DNA of 64,000 nucleotides from Cyanosarcina radialis HA8281-LM2 (GTDB lineage: Bacteria > Cyanobacteriota > Cyanobacteriia > Cyanobacteriales > CCAP-1448). Positions within the stretch are counted from its first letter, which is position 1. Every line of letters starts with the position of its first letter. Below the pieces are notes generated by a model. It made no database searches, was not told the DNA's origin, and saw nothing but the letters and a program-made list of their open reading frames with translations. The translations under genes were made by a program, and so were the position numbers. Below are positions 22,763-32,360 of the stretch, piece after piece. The DNA lies in NCBI GenBank assembly GCA_019359615.1, contig JAHHHA010000017.1, positions 61,286 to 125,285 on the forward strand, written 5' to 3'.

Positions 22763-25048
22763 CTAAACTCGTGAACTCTGAGCTTTTCGAGCCAGTCTTG
22801 GGTTTTTCAGCAGTTTGTCCGTGTCAGCTAGCAGGCGATCGCCCCAATTATATTGCTTGAGAAAGGTTAAATCAGTGACGCGCCGATCTAAGTCGATCGC
22901 TTTTTCGGCAAACTTCAATCCCTCTTCCCGCTTGCCCTGCTTGTAAAGAGACATCCCCAAAGCTAAATGCAGTCCGGGAGAATCTTTGTAGGTGACGAGG
23001 GCCTGGCGGATGTCGGCGGTCGCACCCGTCAGATCTCCTCGTTCGTAACGAGCAAAGCCCCGACTCAAGTAGCCATCAGCCCCTTTGGGATTTAATTTAA
23101 TACTGGTGGTGTAATCATCAATGGCGCGGCGGTGATCTTTCAGTTTGTAGTAGCTAAATCCCCGACCGTAGTAAGCGCCAGAGTCCTTGGCATCAAGGCG
23201 GATTGCTTGGCTATAAGCCGCGATCGCAGCTTTATGATTTTGACGATCCGAGAGCAATACGCCTTTGCTGACGTAGACATCCACCAACTTGCTGCCCACC
23301 CATCGATTGTTAGCTGCGATCGCTCGATCGTAGGAAGCGAGGGCTTGGTCGGGCTGTCCTAAATCTACTAGCACTAAACCGCGATTGTACCAAGCTTGGG
23401 AATATTTAGGATCGAGACGAATTGCTTGGTTTAAATCCGCCAAAGCTTCGGGCTTTTTTCCAGCTTTATAGTTATCCACTGCCCGATTAAAGTAAGCCAC
23501 AGCATCTTTTAGCTCTCCTGGCGGCGATTGGCTGGCCGGAGGAGTTCGATCGATATTTCCTGTAGATGCTTGGCTGGCAGGGGGAGTAGTTTCAGTGCGA
23601 TTGTTTGTCGGTGCTGGAGTTCCGCCCCCTCCGCCTCCTGGTTTGAGAGATGTCAGAGCAGCTTTGAGGGCCACCCGGAAGATCGAAGAGGTGTCAACCG
23701 AACTGGGTATAGACTGCATACTAGTAGCGATCGTCTGGGCATTTTCGTAATCTTTGGTACGCCCTGCTTTTTTGTAAAGATCTGCGGCTTTCTGCACGTC
23801 AGGAATCACCCCAGCGCGATCGCCTGCGGCCCCGCGAGACAATCCCCGCAGAGCGTAGAAGTCAGCCTGATCGGGAAATTGTTTGATGACTCGATCGAAA
23901 TCTGCTACTGCTCCTTGGTAGTTTTCTAAGCCGATATTGGCCATGCCCCGCACCCCATAAGCCGGAGCCGAATTCGGCGAGTTGGGATCGAGGCTAATAG
24001 CCTTGTCGCTATCGGCTAGCGCCCCTTTATAATCTTGTAAGTAAACTTTAATCAGAGCGCGATAGCCATAGGCAAATTGATTTTTGGGGCTGAGGCGAAT
24101 TACTTGGCTAAAGTCTTCGATCGCGGGTTCAAATTGTTGGAGTTGACTGCGGGCCACTCCCCGGCCGAAGTAAGCATCTGGATTGTTTTTATCGAGATCT
24201 AGAGCGCGGTTGTAAGCCTCGATCGCGCCTTGGTAATCTTGTTTGCCTGACTTCGAGCCACCTAAACTGACGAACTGCTCGGCAGTAGGAGCTTTATTAT
24301 TATTTACTGGTGGCGGGTTAGTTGAAGTTTCGATCCGATCTGGGTTGGTGGCAATAGGCGTTTGCTGCCCCCCATCTGATGGCAATTTCTTTCTAGCTGC
24401 CACAAAAGAGTTAATTGGAATTCCCAACCGCAGCACTGTCCCCGTCTTTTCTTCTGGTGGGGTAGCTCTACCGTTGATGCCTACTACCACCCCATCTTCA
24501 TTCAACACCGGGCCGCCACTCATTCCTGGGATGGCTTCGTTGTTATACACCATGGCATAGCCATCATCAGGTTTAGATAGGAGGCTGCGAATTCTGCCGT
24601 CGGTAATCTGATAGCTGCGCTCGTTAATTCCTGGCAAGCTCCCCGCCCAGCCGACTACGTATACTGAAGCTCCTTCTCGAACCTGGTCGGAGTTACCCAG
24701 TTGAGCTAGAGTGTAGGTTTTCTTGCTGTTGAACTGCAAAATGGCTAAATCCATTCCCGGTATGACTTGGCTGTAGTACACCGGGTAGCGATCGCCGCTG
24801 GGAGTCTGGATTTCATACCTACCATCTTGGGAGACTACGTGGCGATTGGTAAGCACGTAGTAGGTTTCGCCTTGGCGATCGAATAGCACTCCCGAACCCA
24901 CTCCGCCATCGCCATCGATCTGCACGGTAAATCCTTTAGCTTTGGTACTGACTTCAGTAGCACTCAAAGCTACAGCCATTTGCGATGGTAAGCCAGCGGT
25001 CATCAATAAGCCGCTCAAACCAATTGCCCACAGTTTGTTGGTTTTCAT
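22763..25048 (-). CDS. Secreted trypsin-like protease with TPR repeats
   Basis: 761 residues. A signal peptide covers about 1-28. A trypsin-fold domain follows with the triad H70 (TNRHVV), D100 (GMDLAIL) and S177 (GMSGGPV). A TPR array at about 258-410, a Pro/Gly/Thr-rich linker (about 470-515) and a second TPR array (about 518-735) come after. The architecture is common in cyanobacteria as periplasmic HtrA-like proteases without PDZ, where TPRs replace PDZ as protein-binding part. It is monocistronic. Confidence 0.88.
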   Translation of the reverse strand: MKTNKLWAIGLSGLLMTAGLPSQMAVALSATEVSTKAKGFTVQIDGDGGVGSGVLFDRQGETYYVLTNRHVVSQDGRYEIQTPSGDRYPVYYSQVIPGMDLAILQFNSKKTYTLAQLGNSDQVREGASVYVVGWAGSLPGINERSYQITDGRIRSLLSKPDDGYAMVYNNEAIPGMSGGPVLNEDGVVVGINGRATPPEEKTGTVLRLGIPINSFVAARKKLPSDGGQQTPIATNPDRIETSTNPPPVNNNKAPTAEQFVSLGGSKSGKQDYQGAIEAYNRALDLDKNNPDAYFGRGVARSQLQQFEPAIEDFSQVIRLSPKNQFAYGYRALIKVYLQDYKGALADSDKAISLDPNSPNSAPAYGVRGMANIGLENYQGAVADFDRVIKQFPDQADFYALRGLSRGAAGDRAGVIPDVQKAADLYKKAGRTKDYENAQTIATSMQSIPSSVDTSSIFRVALKAALTSLKPGGGGGGTPAPTNNRTETTPPASQASTGNIDRTPPASQSPPGELKDAVAYFNRAVDNYKAGKKPEALADLNQAIRLDPKYSQAWYNRGLVLVDLGQPDQALASYDRAIAANNRWVGSKLVDVYVSKGVLLSDRQNHKAAIAAYSQAIRLDAKDSGAYYGRGFSYYKLKDHRRAIDDYTTSIKLNPKGADGYLSRGFARYERGDLTGATADIRQALVTYKDSPGLHLALGMSLYKQGKREEGLKFAEKAIDLDRRVTDLTFLKQYNWGDRLLADTDKLLKNPRLARKAQSSRV

Positions 25049-25175
25049 ATGAGTCTTCTTAGTTGGAAGAGTTGATGAAGTAGAGATCTGATACCGATTA
25101 CCTAATTATTTGCTACCAACAGCCAAGAAAGAATAAAAAACTAAAGATGTAGAAAAAGCCTTTTGACTTTTGTAC

Positions 25176-25205
25176 GGGCGCAATGCTTTGCGCCCCTACG
25201 ACTTG
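25176..25205. repeat. Short palindrome related to the ends of the 61.5-kb element
   Basis: GGGCGCAATGCTTTGCGCCC followed by CTACGAC. The terminal inverted repeats of the element at 61467-61724 read GTAGGGGCGCAATGCATT, so this may be a minimal derivative in which the two ends are joined. Confidence 0.6.
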
Positions 25206-25219
25206 TCCTACACCATAGC

Positions 25220-27523
25220 CTAGAAATTGCTGTTCTGCCAGATCTGAATCTGCTGTTGAGCCGACTGGTAAACGTCAGTTCCAGGGGGAATAGCTTGGGC
25301 GAGAGCGATCGCATTTGAGATGTCAGATACTCCCACTTCTTGAGCGGCGATAAACAGTTGAGTGCTCCAGCGATTGATGGCGGCTTTGGCTTCCGGGCGA
25401 GATTTGGCAGAGCCAGGTACTTGTCTGGCGGTTTGAATCGCTTGTACCAGAGCCTCTGGACTTCCAGGGCTTGCCAGTTGATAGGCCGTCTGAAGGTTAT
25501 CTTGGGCTTGAATTTCTCGCTGCCAGCGCCGAACTTGACTTTGAGCTTCGCCGTATAATGCCCTGCCCGATCCGATTTGTTGGGCGATGACGATGGCATT
25601 GCTGAAATTGCCCGCATCGGCTTCAGCATTCGCTTGGTCTAGATAAGGTCGATCTTCGATCTGTTGAATTTGACGGTTCCACTGCCGAATTCGGCTTTGA
25701 GCCTCGCTATATAATGCCCTACCCTCGCGAATTTCTTGGGCAGAGACGATCGCGCCGCTGAGATTGCCAGCATTAGCTTCGGAGATCGCTCGATCGAGGA
25801 AAGGCCTGTCTTCTAAGTTTTGGGTTTGACGGCTCCACTGCCGAATTTTGTCTTGGGCTTCGCCGTAGAGCAACCTGCCAGGACGAATTCTTTGAGCGGT
25901 GTCGATGGCGCTCGTAATATTGCCGCTATTAGCTTGAAAGATCGCTTGGTCTAGAGTTGGTTGGTCTTGCTGGCTTTGGATTTGGTAAGTCCACTGCCGA
26001 ATTCTCTCTTGGGCTTCGGGGTAAAGAGTCCTACCGGAGCGAATTTGCCCAGCTTGACCGATCGCCTGTTGCAGGGCAGCCGGAGTTCCAGCATCGGCTA
26101 GTTGAATGGCTCGGTCGAGATAAGGTTGGTCTTCAGAGATTTCGATTTCTTGCCGCCAGCGATCGATTTGCGATCGCGCTTCCTGGGCGCGGGGATTGCT
26201 ATTGCCGATTTTTCGGGCTTCCTCGATCGCGGCTTTTAAGTTATTGGCCCCGCCCACATCTGCCAGTTCTTGCGCCCGTTGCAGAGAAGTGACATCGCCG
26301 ATTTCTACTTGCCAGCGGGCGATCGATTGTTGGGCTTGCAGGTAAAACCTGCTGCTGGGTTGAATTTTTAGCGCTAAAGCGATCGCTCTTTCCAAATCGG
26401 TCCGCATTCCTTGGTCTGCCTGAGACATCGCCGTCGCCAGATCGGTCAATTCCTGGACTTCTGGTTTCGACCTCATCGCCGAAGGAATTTTCGCTATTAT
26501 ATCGAGCGTGTCTTGCCAATTTTGTTCGCCTAACTTACCTTGGGCTAATTCGATCAGGGCATCGCCACATTTAGCAATCAGTTTCTGGGCCTCTTGATAG
26601 GCATAGCTTTTGGCGTTAACTTTTTCGGCGATCGAAATTGCTGCGGCCAAATTCTCTAGCCCGCCCCTTCTCAAAAGCTGGTAAGCCTTATCTAACTTAG
26701 AACTATCTTCCTTGCCAGCTTGAATCAGACCTACTAGTTCTTCATACTTAGTAGTCGCCCAGAATTTATTATCGAGATTAGTCAAGCGAGCAGCGTGGAG
26801 AAAGGCATCGTGCCAGTAAGAACCCCGCAATAGTTCCTCGGCTCGTTGATAGATCTCTTCTCCTTTAGCCCACACCGACTGCCAGTTCTGAATGTGGCTC
26901 TCGACTAACTTGCTAGCAGAAGTATTAGCGGGAATTTGCCGCGCCACCGAAATCGCTTCAGTCATTTTCCCTTCTTGAAACATGACATCTGCTAGTTGCA
27001 AGATCTCGGTAGACCAATCTTCAATATGCCTGTCGATATCGTCTCGCAGGGGATGGTTTTTGGGCAGATCTTTGACCAAAGCGATCGCTCTGAGCAAGTC
27101 CTCGACTGTATGTTTATCTGCCGCCGCTCGCGCGCATTGAAGTCTTACTGAGGCTGAGGCTGTCGCCCAGGAAGTCGTGGAACACTTGGGCGACTCCGGC
27201 AGCTTCACTAGCATCGATAAAGAGGCAAATCCTGCTGCCGTATAGCCTACCAACCCGAATACAGTCCAGAACAGCCAACTGCTGAGAAAGCTGAAACGAG
27301 ACTTTTGAGGCAGTTGCTCTTTATCGGCTGGCAAACTGTCGCTCTTGTCTGACTCAGTTTCGGCTATAGCTGGCAATTGGGACGTTGGTAATTGGGGGAT
27401 CTCAGCCATCGATTGAAAGGAAATATTTTCAGGGGTAGATGTTTTCTCTTCCAGCGATTGCCCTGATGAATTTGAATAGCTCATAGCAGGCAATCGCTCT
27501 GGGGTTTCAGGATTTCTCGTCAT
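25220..27523 (-). CDS. Membrane-anchored helical-repeat protein, unknown function
   Basis: 767 residues. A disordered Ser/Pro/Glu-rich N-terminus (1-75) is followed by one membrane helix (about 79-105). The remaining 660 residues are predicted to be entirely helical and outside or in the periplasm. At least four units of about 57-60 residues with the pattern DRPYLDxAxxxAxAGNxxxAIxxAQxIxxGRxLYxEAQxxIRQWxRQIQ are visible at about 450-700. They form a TPR-like solenoid. It follows the protease/TPR gene on the same strand (171 bp apart) and similar pairs suggest a cell-envelope role, but this is inference. Confidence 0.75.
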   Translation of the reverse strand: MTRNPETPERLPAMSYSNSSGQSLEEKTSTPENISFQSMAEIPQLPTSQLPAIAETESDKSDSLPADKEQLPQKSRFSFLSSWLFWTVFGLVGYTAAGFASLSMLVKLPESPKCSTTSWATASASVRLQCARAAADKHTVEDLLRAIALVKDLPKNHPLRDDIDRHIEDWSTEILQLADVMFQEGKMTEAISVARQIPANTSASKLVESHIQNWQSVWAKGEEIYQRAEELLRGSYWHDAFLHAARLTNLDNKFWATTKYEELVGLIQAGKEDSSKLDKAYQLLRRGGLENLAAAISIAEKVNAKSYAYQEAQKLIAKCGDALIELAQGKLGEQNWQDTLDIIAKIPSAMRSKPEVQELTDLATAMSQADQGMRTDLERAIALALKIQPSSRFYLQAQQSIARWQVEIGDVTSLQRAQELADVGGANNLKAAIEEARKIGNSNPRAQEARSQIDRWRQEIEISEDQPYLDRAIQLADAGTPAALQQAIGQAGQIRSGRTLYPEAQERIRQWTYQIQSQQDQPTLDQAIFQANSGNITSAIDTAQRIRPGRLLYGEAQDKIRQWSRQTQNLEDRPFLDRAISEANAGNLSGAIVSAQEIREGRALYSEAQSRIRQWNRQIQQIEDRPYLDQANAEADAGNFSNAIVIAQQIGSGRALYGEAQSQVRRWQREIQAQDNLQTAYQLASPGSPEALVQAIQTARQVPGSAKSRPEAKAAINRWSTQLFIAAQEVGVSDISNAIALAQAIPPGTDVYQSAQQQIQIWQNSNF

Positions 27524-27878
27524 ATCTCACACCACTACTCCATGTCGAAAGTCGTAGAGACGCGCCCTGGCACGCCCGTACAAAGGTCAAAAGCTTGCAC
27601 TGAGACTGTCGAAGGGACAGCGAATGTGTCAAAAATATTAATTGGTAAGCTTTTGACAATTTCCTGACTCGTTACTGATTACTACCTAGCTGCACTATGT
27701 AGTAATCGTAACCTTCACTAGGGAGAAAAATCTATAGGGTTGCTCTCGATTTTACCTACTGGGGATCGCTAAGGGGAAGAGGGGGAAGAGGGGGAAGAGG
27801 GCGAGAGAAAAGGAAATTCTTAACTCAAAACTCTCTTTTCACTCCACACTCAACACTCAACACTCAACACTTTCTGAC
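27524..27878. other. Intergenic region, 355 bp, short tandem repeats
   Basis: No gene is seen. Tandem repeats are GGGGAAGA (27774-27801, 3.5 units) and a heptamer CTCAACA (27847-27870, about 3.5 units). The promoter of the upstream minus-strand gene should lie at its left end. Confidence 0.6.
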
Positions 27879-28778
27879 CTACATTGGCTCAGCCCGCAGA
27901 TCCTCGATTAATTGGGAGAGGTGTTCTCGGTTAGCTTGATAAACTTCGTTGCAAAAGTCGCAGGTAGCTTCTGCCCCATTATCTTGTTCGATCATGTCTT
28001 GCAGTTCTGCTTCCCCTAGCAATTTCAAAGCTCCCAAAACTCGATTGAAAGAGCAACCACAATTAAAGCGCAACATTTGCACTTCTGGCAAAATTTCCAG
28101 ATCCATATCTCCTAAAAGTTCGGTAAGAATTTCTGGTAAGGTTTTGCCTGCTTGCAATAAGGGCGTGAATCCGGAAAGAGAGGCGACGCGAGATTCTAAA
28201 GTTTGCACCAAAGCTTCATCTCTAGCTGCTTTTGGCATCACTTGCACTAGCAGCCCGCCAGAGGCAATAGTTCCTTCGGCGCTAACGAAGACACCCAAAA
28301 CTATGGCTGAGGGCGTTTGTTCTGATGTCACTAGATAATGAGCCACATCTTCAGCAATTTCCCCCGAAACCAGTTCCACCGTACTAGAGTAGGGATAGCC
28401 GTATCCCACATCTCGAACTACATAAAGATAACCTTCGTTGCCCAAAGCCCCGCTGACATCTAACTTGCCTCGATCGTTTGGTGGCAGTTCCACCTCTGGA
28501 TTATCGACATAGCCGCGCACCGTGCCATCTGAACCCGCATCTACTAGCAAGCCTCCCATGGGGCCGTTGCCTTTAATCCGCAGGTTGACTCTCGAACCTT
28601 CCCGTTTCATGCTCGATGCTAGCAATAAGCCAGCCGACATGGTCCGACCTAGAGCCGCAGTAGCCACGTAAGATAGTTGGTGTCGTTTTCTGGCTTCTTC
28701 TGTTAGACGAGTGGTAATCGCCCCTACTGCCCGAATTCCACCTCCGGCCGCTGTCGCCCGAATTAGTCGATCGCTCAT
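27879..28778 (-). CDS. hslO: Hsp33 redox-regulated chaperone
   Basis: 299 residues, normal length. The N-terminal holdase domain is followed by the redox switch with zinc-binding cysteines in the CxC and CxxC arrangement (RFNCGCSFNR and ATCDFCNEVY). Oxidation and unfolding of this zinc site activates the cytoplasmic chaperone. Confidence 0.95.
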   Translation of the reverse strand: MSDRLIRATAAGGGIRAVGAITTRLTEEARKRHQLSYVATAALGRTMSAGLLLASSMKREGSRVNLRIKGNGPMGGLLVDAGSDGTVRGYVDNPEVELPPNDRGKLDVSGALGNEGYLYVVRDVGYGYPYSSTVELVSGEIAEDVAHYLVTSEQTPSAIVLGVFVSAEGTIASGGLLVQVMPKAARDEALVQTLESRVASLSGFTPLLQAGKTLPEILTELLGDMDLEILPEVQMLRFNCGCSFNRVLGALKLLGEAELQDMIEQDNGAEATCDFCNEVYQANREHLSQLIEDLRAEPM

Positions 28779-28869
28779 GCAATATCCTTACATTTCTTCA
28801 CATTACCAATATTCTAGCGATCGCTCGAACGATGAATGACAAACGATGAATTATCAAGGAAGACGATCG

Positions 28870-29250
28870 ATGTTAGGAACCTTTCAACAAAGCCATTTGA
28901 GAATTGAAGTGGAAGCCCCAGCCAAGACTATCCACGATAGCCTGTTGCGTCCGGCTCGATTAAGTCAGTGGGTAGCCCAACGCTTGCCAGGAGGTTTACC
29001 AGAACAACTGCAACCTGGATTGACTTTTACTAGCTGGTTGGGACCTGTTGCCATCAAGCATCAGGTAGAAATAGTCCAACCCAATTGCTTGCGCTTGCTC
29101 TTAAGTGGAGGCATCGACGGCTATCACGAGTGGTACTGGGGAGAACATTGGGTGCAATCTCGCCTGGAAGGGATATCAATGCTGCCCCTAGCGTTAGGAC
29201 AAACCATCAACTTGCTGCGCTTGCGAGAATTTCTCCGCCGTCAATTATGA
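28870..29250 (+). CDS. SRPBCC-like (START-fold) hypothetical protein
   Basis: About 126 residues from the ATG at 28870, preceded by AAGGAAG. The opening FQQSHLRIEVEAPAKTIHDSLLRPARLSQWV resembles the first strand and helices of the polyketide-cyclase/SRPBCC fold. Later strands (GDGYHEWYWGEHWVQSRLEGISMLPL pattern) also fit. Ligand and role are unknown. Confidence 0.65.
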   Translation: MLGTFQQSHLRIEVEAPAKTIHDSLLRPARLSQWVAQRLPGGLPEQLQPGLTFTSWLGPVAIKHQVEIVQPNCLRLLLSGGIDGYHEWYWGEHWVQSRLEGISMLPLALGQTINLLRLREFLRRQL

Positions 29251-29340
29251 TGACGTTAGAGTAGAGGGCGAGAGGTGAGTTCGCAGTTCGGAGTTATTTT
29301 TAACTCAACACTCCACACTTAACACTTCTAAAAGCACTGC

Positions 29341-30417
29341 TTACTTCTTTGTAAATGGGGTAAATTTTCCTCCTAATCCTTCAACGATCGTCTGAGTATT
29401 AGCTATTAGCATCTTTTGATAAGTGTCGCCTTCAGTTCCAGTTTCTCCCAAGCCATCGGCAAATAAACCTCGATCGGCAAGTTTGACGTTGGCCTCTTTA
29501 GCTACAGTCTGAATCAATTTTGGATTATTAGTGGCTTCAGCAAAAATTGTTGGGACGCTAGCTTCTTTAATTTCTCCAACTAATTCTTTCAATCTGGCGG
29601 CTGTAGGTGCTTCTTCTGTACTCAAGCCGATTAGAGCGCCTTCGTATGAAAGACCGTAGGCTTTAACGTAGTACCCCAAAGCATCGTGAGTGGTTACTAA
29701 CTTACGTTGCTGGGCTGGAATGGTATTAATTTCCGATTTAATCCAAGTATCTATTTGCTGCAATTCAGCGGTAATTTCTTGGGCGTTATTGTTATAGGTT
29801 GAGGCATTATTAGGAGATAACTTTTTCAAGTTGTTGCTAATAGTAGCCACCATTTGAATGCCATTTTGGGCGTTGTGCCAAACGTGAGGATCGGGGGCAG
29901 TTTCTTCTTCAGCACGTTCCTCGCCTTCGCGATGTTCTCCCTCATGTGCGTGTTCTTCTCCATGGTGGTGCGCTTCTCCCATTAAGGGTTTTGGCACCGC
30001 TACCTCATGGACAGCAATTTTGGGGACGGGATTGCTAGTGGCTTTGACTAACTTGATTAGAGTAGGTTCAAAGTCATATCCGGCATAAAGAATGAGTTTG
30101 GCCCGATCGATCGCTTGTCGATCTTCTGGCGTTGGCTGGTAAACGTGAGGATCTTCCCCAGGTTCGACTAAGCACTTGAGATCGATCGTTTCTGCGGCTA
30201 CTTGTTTGGTTAAGTCGCAAAGTACGCTAGTAGTAGCTACCACTAAAGGGCGATCGACGCTAGCGGTTCCAGGGGAACTGGTAGCAGGAGTGGTGTTCGA
30301 TTGGGTGGCTGACTCGGTTTGAGCGCAACCAGTAATGGCTACTGTTAACGCGATCGCTGTCAATCCAGAGATTTGACGAATTTTTTCCGACCAGTTTTTT
30401 CTCAACATTAGAGTCAT
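29341..30417 (-). CDS. znuA: Zinc ABC transporter substrate-binding lipoprotein ZnuA
   Basis: A 358-residue cluster A-I binding protein. The lipobox is AITGC (C31). Metal ligands include the first histidine in GEDPHVYQPTPED, a later one in DPHVWHN, the TTHDALGYY motif and the terminal DGLG region. The His/Glu-rich loop (HHHGEEHAHEGEHREGEE region, about 155-175) marks a zinc importer rather than a manganese one. I chose ATG 30417 because the longer frame from 30483 crosses the Zur box. It is divergent from znuC. Confidence 0.92.
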   Translation of the reverse strand: MTLMLRKNWSEKIRQISGLTAIALTVAITGCAQTESATQSNTTPATSSPGTASVDRPLVVATTSVLCDLTKQVAAETIDLKCLVEPGEDPHVYQPTPEDRQAIDRAKLILYAGYDFEPTLIKLVKATSNPVPKIAVHEVAVPKPLMGEAHHHGEEHAHEGEHREGEERAEEETAPDPHVWHNAQNGIQMVATISNNLKKLSPNNASTYNNNAQEITAELQQIDTWIKSEINTIPAQQRKLVTTHDALGYYVKAYGLSYEGALIGLSTEEAPTAARLKELVGEIKEASVPTIFAEATNNPKLIQTVAKEANVKLADRGLFADGLGETGTEGDTYQKMLIANTQTIVEGLGGKFTPFTKK

Positions 30418-30422
30418 AATTT

Positions 30423-30437
30423 TGAGAATGGTTATCA
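30423..30437. promoter_or_regulatory. Zur box upstream of znuA
   Basis: TGAGAATGGTTATCA, close to the 7-1-7 palindrome TGATAATNATTATCA, six bases before the znuA start. Probable Zur repressor site. Confidence 0.82.
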
Positions 30438-30516
30438 GTTTAACTAGATCTGCTATCCTAGATGTTCGATCCTTATCTGTCAACTTTTGATGAGATAGTA
30501 TTTATTATGCTAAATT

Positions 30517-30531
30517 TGAGAATGATTATCA
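30517..30531. promoter_or_regulatory. Zur box upstream of znuC
   Basis: TGAGAATGATTATCA, 16 bp before the znuC start. With the znuA box it makes a two-sided Zur-controlled divergent promoter. Confidence 0.85.
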
Positions 30532-30547
30532 GTTTATTCCACTGCCC

Positions 30548-31297
30548 ATGCTAGAGATCCAGCATCTATCTGTCAGTTACCGAGGCGTGCAAGCACTGCA
30601 AAATATTAGTTTCAATCTGCCATCGAGTATTGTTGCCGGACTAATTGGACCTAACGGCGCGGGAAAAAGCACTCTGCTGAAGGCAATCCTCGGTTTGATT
30701 CCAGTCCAGCAAGGGCAGATAAAATATCGAGGGGCAACTCTCAAGCAACAGCAGCGACAAGTAGCTTACGTGCCGCAGCGATCGCAAATCGACTGGGACT
30801 ACCCCATCACCGTTTGGAATGTGGTAATGATGGCACGAACGCCCCATGCTGGTTGGTTTCGCTCTCCTAGCCGGATGTCAGGAGAAATCGTCAAAGAAGC
30901 CTTGCAGCGGGTAGAAATGTTCGACCTGCGCCACCGTCAAATTGGAGAACTCTCTGGCGGACAGCAGCAGCGAGTATTTCTCGCCAAAGCTCTAGCCCAA
31001 CAAGCCGACTTATTTTTATTAGACGAACCGCTAACAGCAGTAGATAAAAAAACAGAAGCATTAGTTTCAGAAATTTATACAGAACTCAAATCTCAAGGCA
31101 AAACTCTTTTGGTCAGTTGTCATGAATGGGGAGAAGCATTGCAACATTACGATCGATTGCTATTACTCGATCGAGAATTAATTGCCAGCGGTTCTCCAGA
31201 TTGCGTCATGACCCCAGAAAACATTCAACGCGCTTACGGCACTTCTTGGCATCGACGACGCTTCCACGAACCCTTAGAAACGGGGTTCTATTGTTGA
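30548..31297 (+). CDS. znuC: Zinc ABC transporter ATPase ZnuC
   Basis: 249 residues: Walker A GPNGAGKST, Q-loop VAYVPQRSQIDWDYP, signature LSGGQQQRVFLAKALAQ and Walker B LFLLDEPLTAVD. This is the energising subunit for zinc import with the ZnuA protein and ZnuB permease of this cluster. The start follows the Zur box directly. Confidence 0.93.
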   Translation: MLEIQHLSVSYRGVQALQNISFNLPSSIVAGLIGPNGAGKSTLLKAILGLIPVQQGQIKYRGATLKQQQRQVAYVPQRSQIDWDYPITVWNVVMMARTPHAGWFRSPSRMSGEIVKEALQRVEMFDLRHRQIGELSGGQQQRVFLAKALAQQADLFLLDEPLTAVDKKTEALVSEIYTELKSQGKTLLVSCHEWGEALQHYDRLLLLDRELIASGSPDCVMTPENIQRAYGTSWHRRRFHEPLETGFYC

Positions 31298-31334
31298 AAT
31301 CAGGAGTTCAGAAGTTCAAAATTGGGAATTAATT

Positions 31335-31387
31335 TTTGACTTTTGGCTTTTGACTTTTGACTTTTGGCTTTTGACTTTTGACTTTTC
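31335..31387. repeat. TTTTGAC/TTTTGGC heptamer array
   Basis: About seven units of ACTTTTG with C/G variation between znuC and znuB. The complementary heptamer (TCAAAAG) flanks the insertion in the methyltransferase gene at 8164. Confidence 0.85.
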
Positions 31388-31394
31388 TCAACCT

Positions 31395-32285
31395 ATGCTG
31401 CATTGGCTAACAGAACCGATACATTTTGAATTCATGCGTAATTCCCTGATTATCGGGGTTTTCGTTGGGATTCTTTGTCCTGTAATTGGCACTTACTTAA
31501 TCGTGCAACGCATGGCATTACTAGGAGATGTCATGGCTCATGCTGTCTTACCGGGAGTAGCTGTAGCCTTTTTCTTGCGAGTCGAGATTTTGGTTGGGGC
31601 ATTTACTTCAGGAATTATTAGCGCCTTTTTAATTGCGTGGTTGCGCTCTCAAACTAGAGTTAAAGTTGACGCAGCGATGGCATTAATTTTTTCTAGCTTC
31701 TTCGCTCTCGGAGTATTATTAATTACCTTATTAAGGAATAAGTTAGATCTTCATAGCTTTTTATTTGGCGATATTTTAGGCGTGACTATGACAGATGTAT
31801 GGCGAACTGGAATTATTACGATCGCCGTGTTGTTGTTAGTAAAACTCTTTTATAAAGAACTACTTTTTTACACCTTCGATCGCCTGGGAGCGCAAGCAAT
31901 TGGTTTGCCAGTAGATTGGATTTATTTAGGATTTATGGCAGCAGTAACTCTTACGATTATTGCCAGTATGCAAGCGGTAGGTATTGTTTTAGTAGTTTCC
32001 TTATTAGTGGGGCCAGCAATTACTGCTTATTTACTAGTAAAAGAGCTACATCAAATGATGGGGTTAGGTGCAGTTTTAGGAGTAATTTCTAGTATTAGTG
32101 GGATGTATATTAGCTATTACTACAATTTGCCTTCAGGTCCATCTATAGTTTTAGTTAGCTGTAGCTTATTTATCTTGGCATTACTATTCAGCCCATCCCA
32201 AGGACTGCTAACTCGTCCGGGAACGATGGGAGGGCGAACGAGTTGGATTTTACAGCAACTCCAAAATCAAAAACGTAACAATTAA
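31395..32285 (+). CDS. znuB: Zinc ABC transporter permease ZnuB
   Basis: A 296-residue ABC-3 family permease with about eight hydrophobic helices. Typical features are GTYLIVQRMALLGDVMAHAVLPGVAVAF, then FYKELLFYTFDRLGAQAIGLP and ISYYYNLPSGPSIVLV. I chose ATG 31395 because the frame upstream (from 31350) is translated heptamer repeat. It is downstream of znuC in the same transcript direction. Confidence 0.93.
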   Translation: MLHWLTEPIHFEFMRNSLIIGVFVGILCPVIGTYLIVQRMALLGDVMAHAVLPGVAVAFFLRVEILVGAFTSGIISAFLIAWLRSQTRVKVDAAMALIFSSFFALGVLLITLLRNKLDLHSFLFGDILGVTMTDVWRTGIITIAVLLLVKLFYKELLFYTFDRLGAQAIGLPVDWIYLGFMAAVTLTIIASMQAVGIVLVVSLLVGPAITAYLLVKELHQMMGLGAVLGVISSISGMYISYYYNLPSGPSIVLVSCSLFILALLFSPSQGLLTRPGTMGGRTSWILQQLQNQKRNN

Positions 32286-32360
32286 TTTCCTGCTCCTTGT
32301 AGCACTACGGTGCATACACGAGCGGATCGGTTATGCCATTTCATATTCCGATCCCCCTTG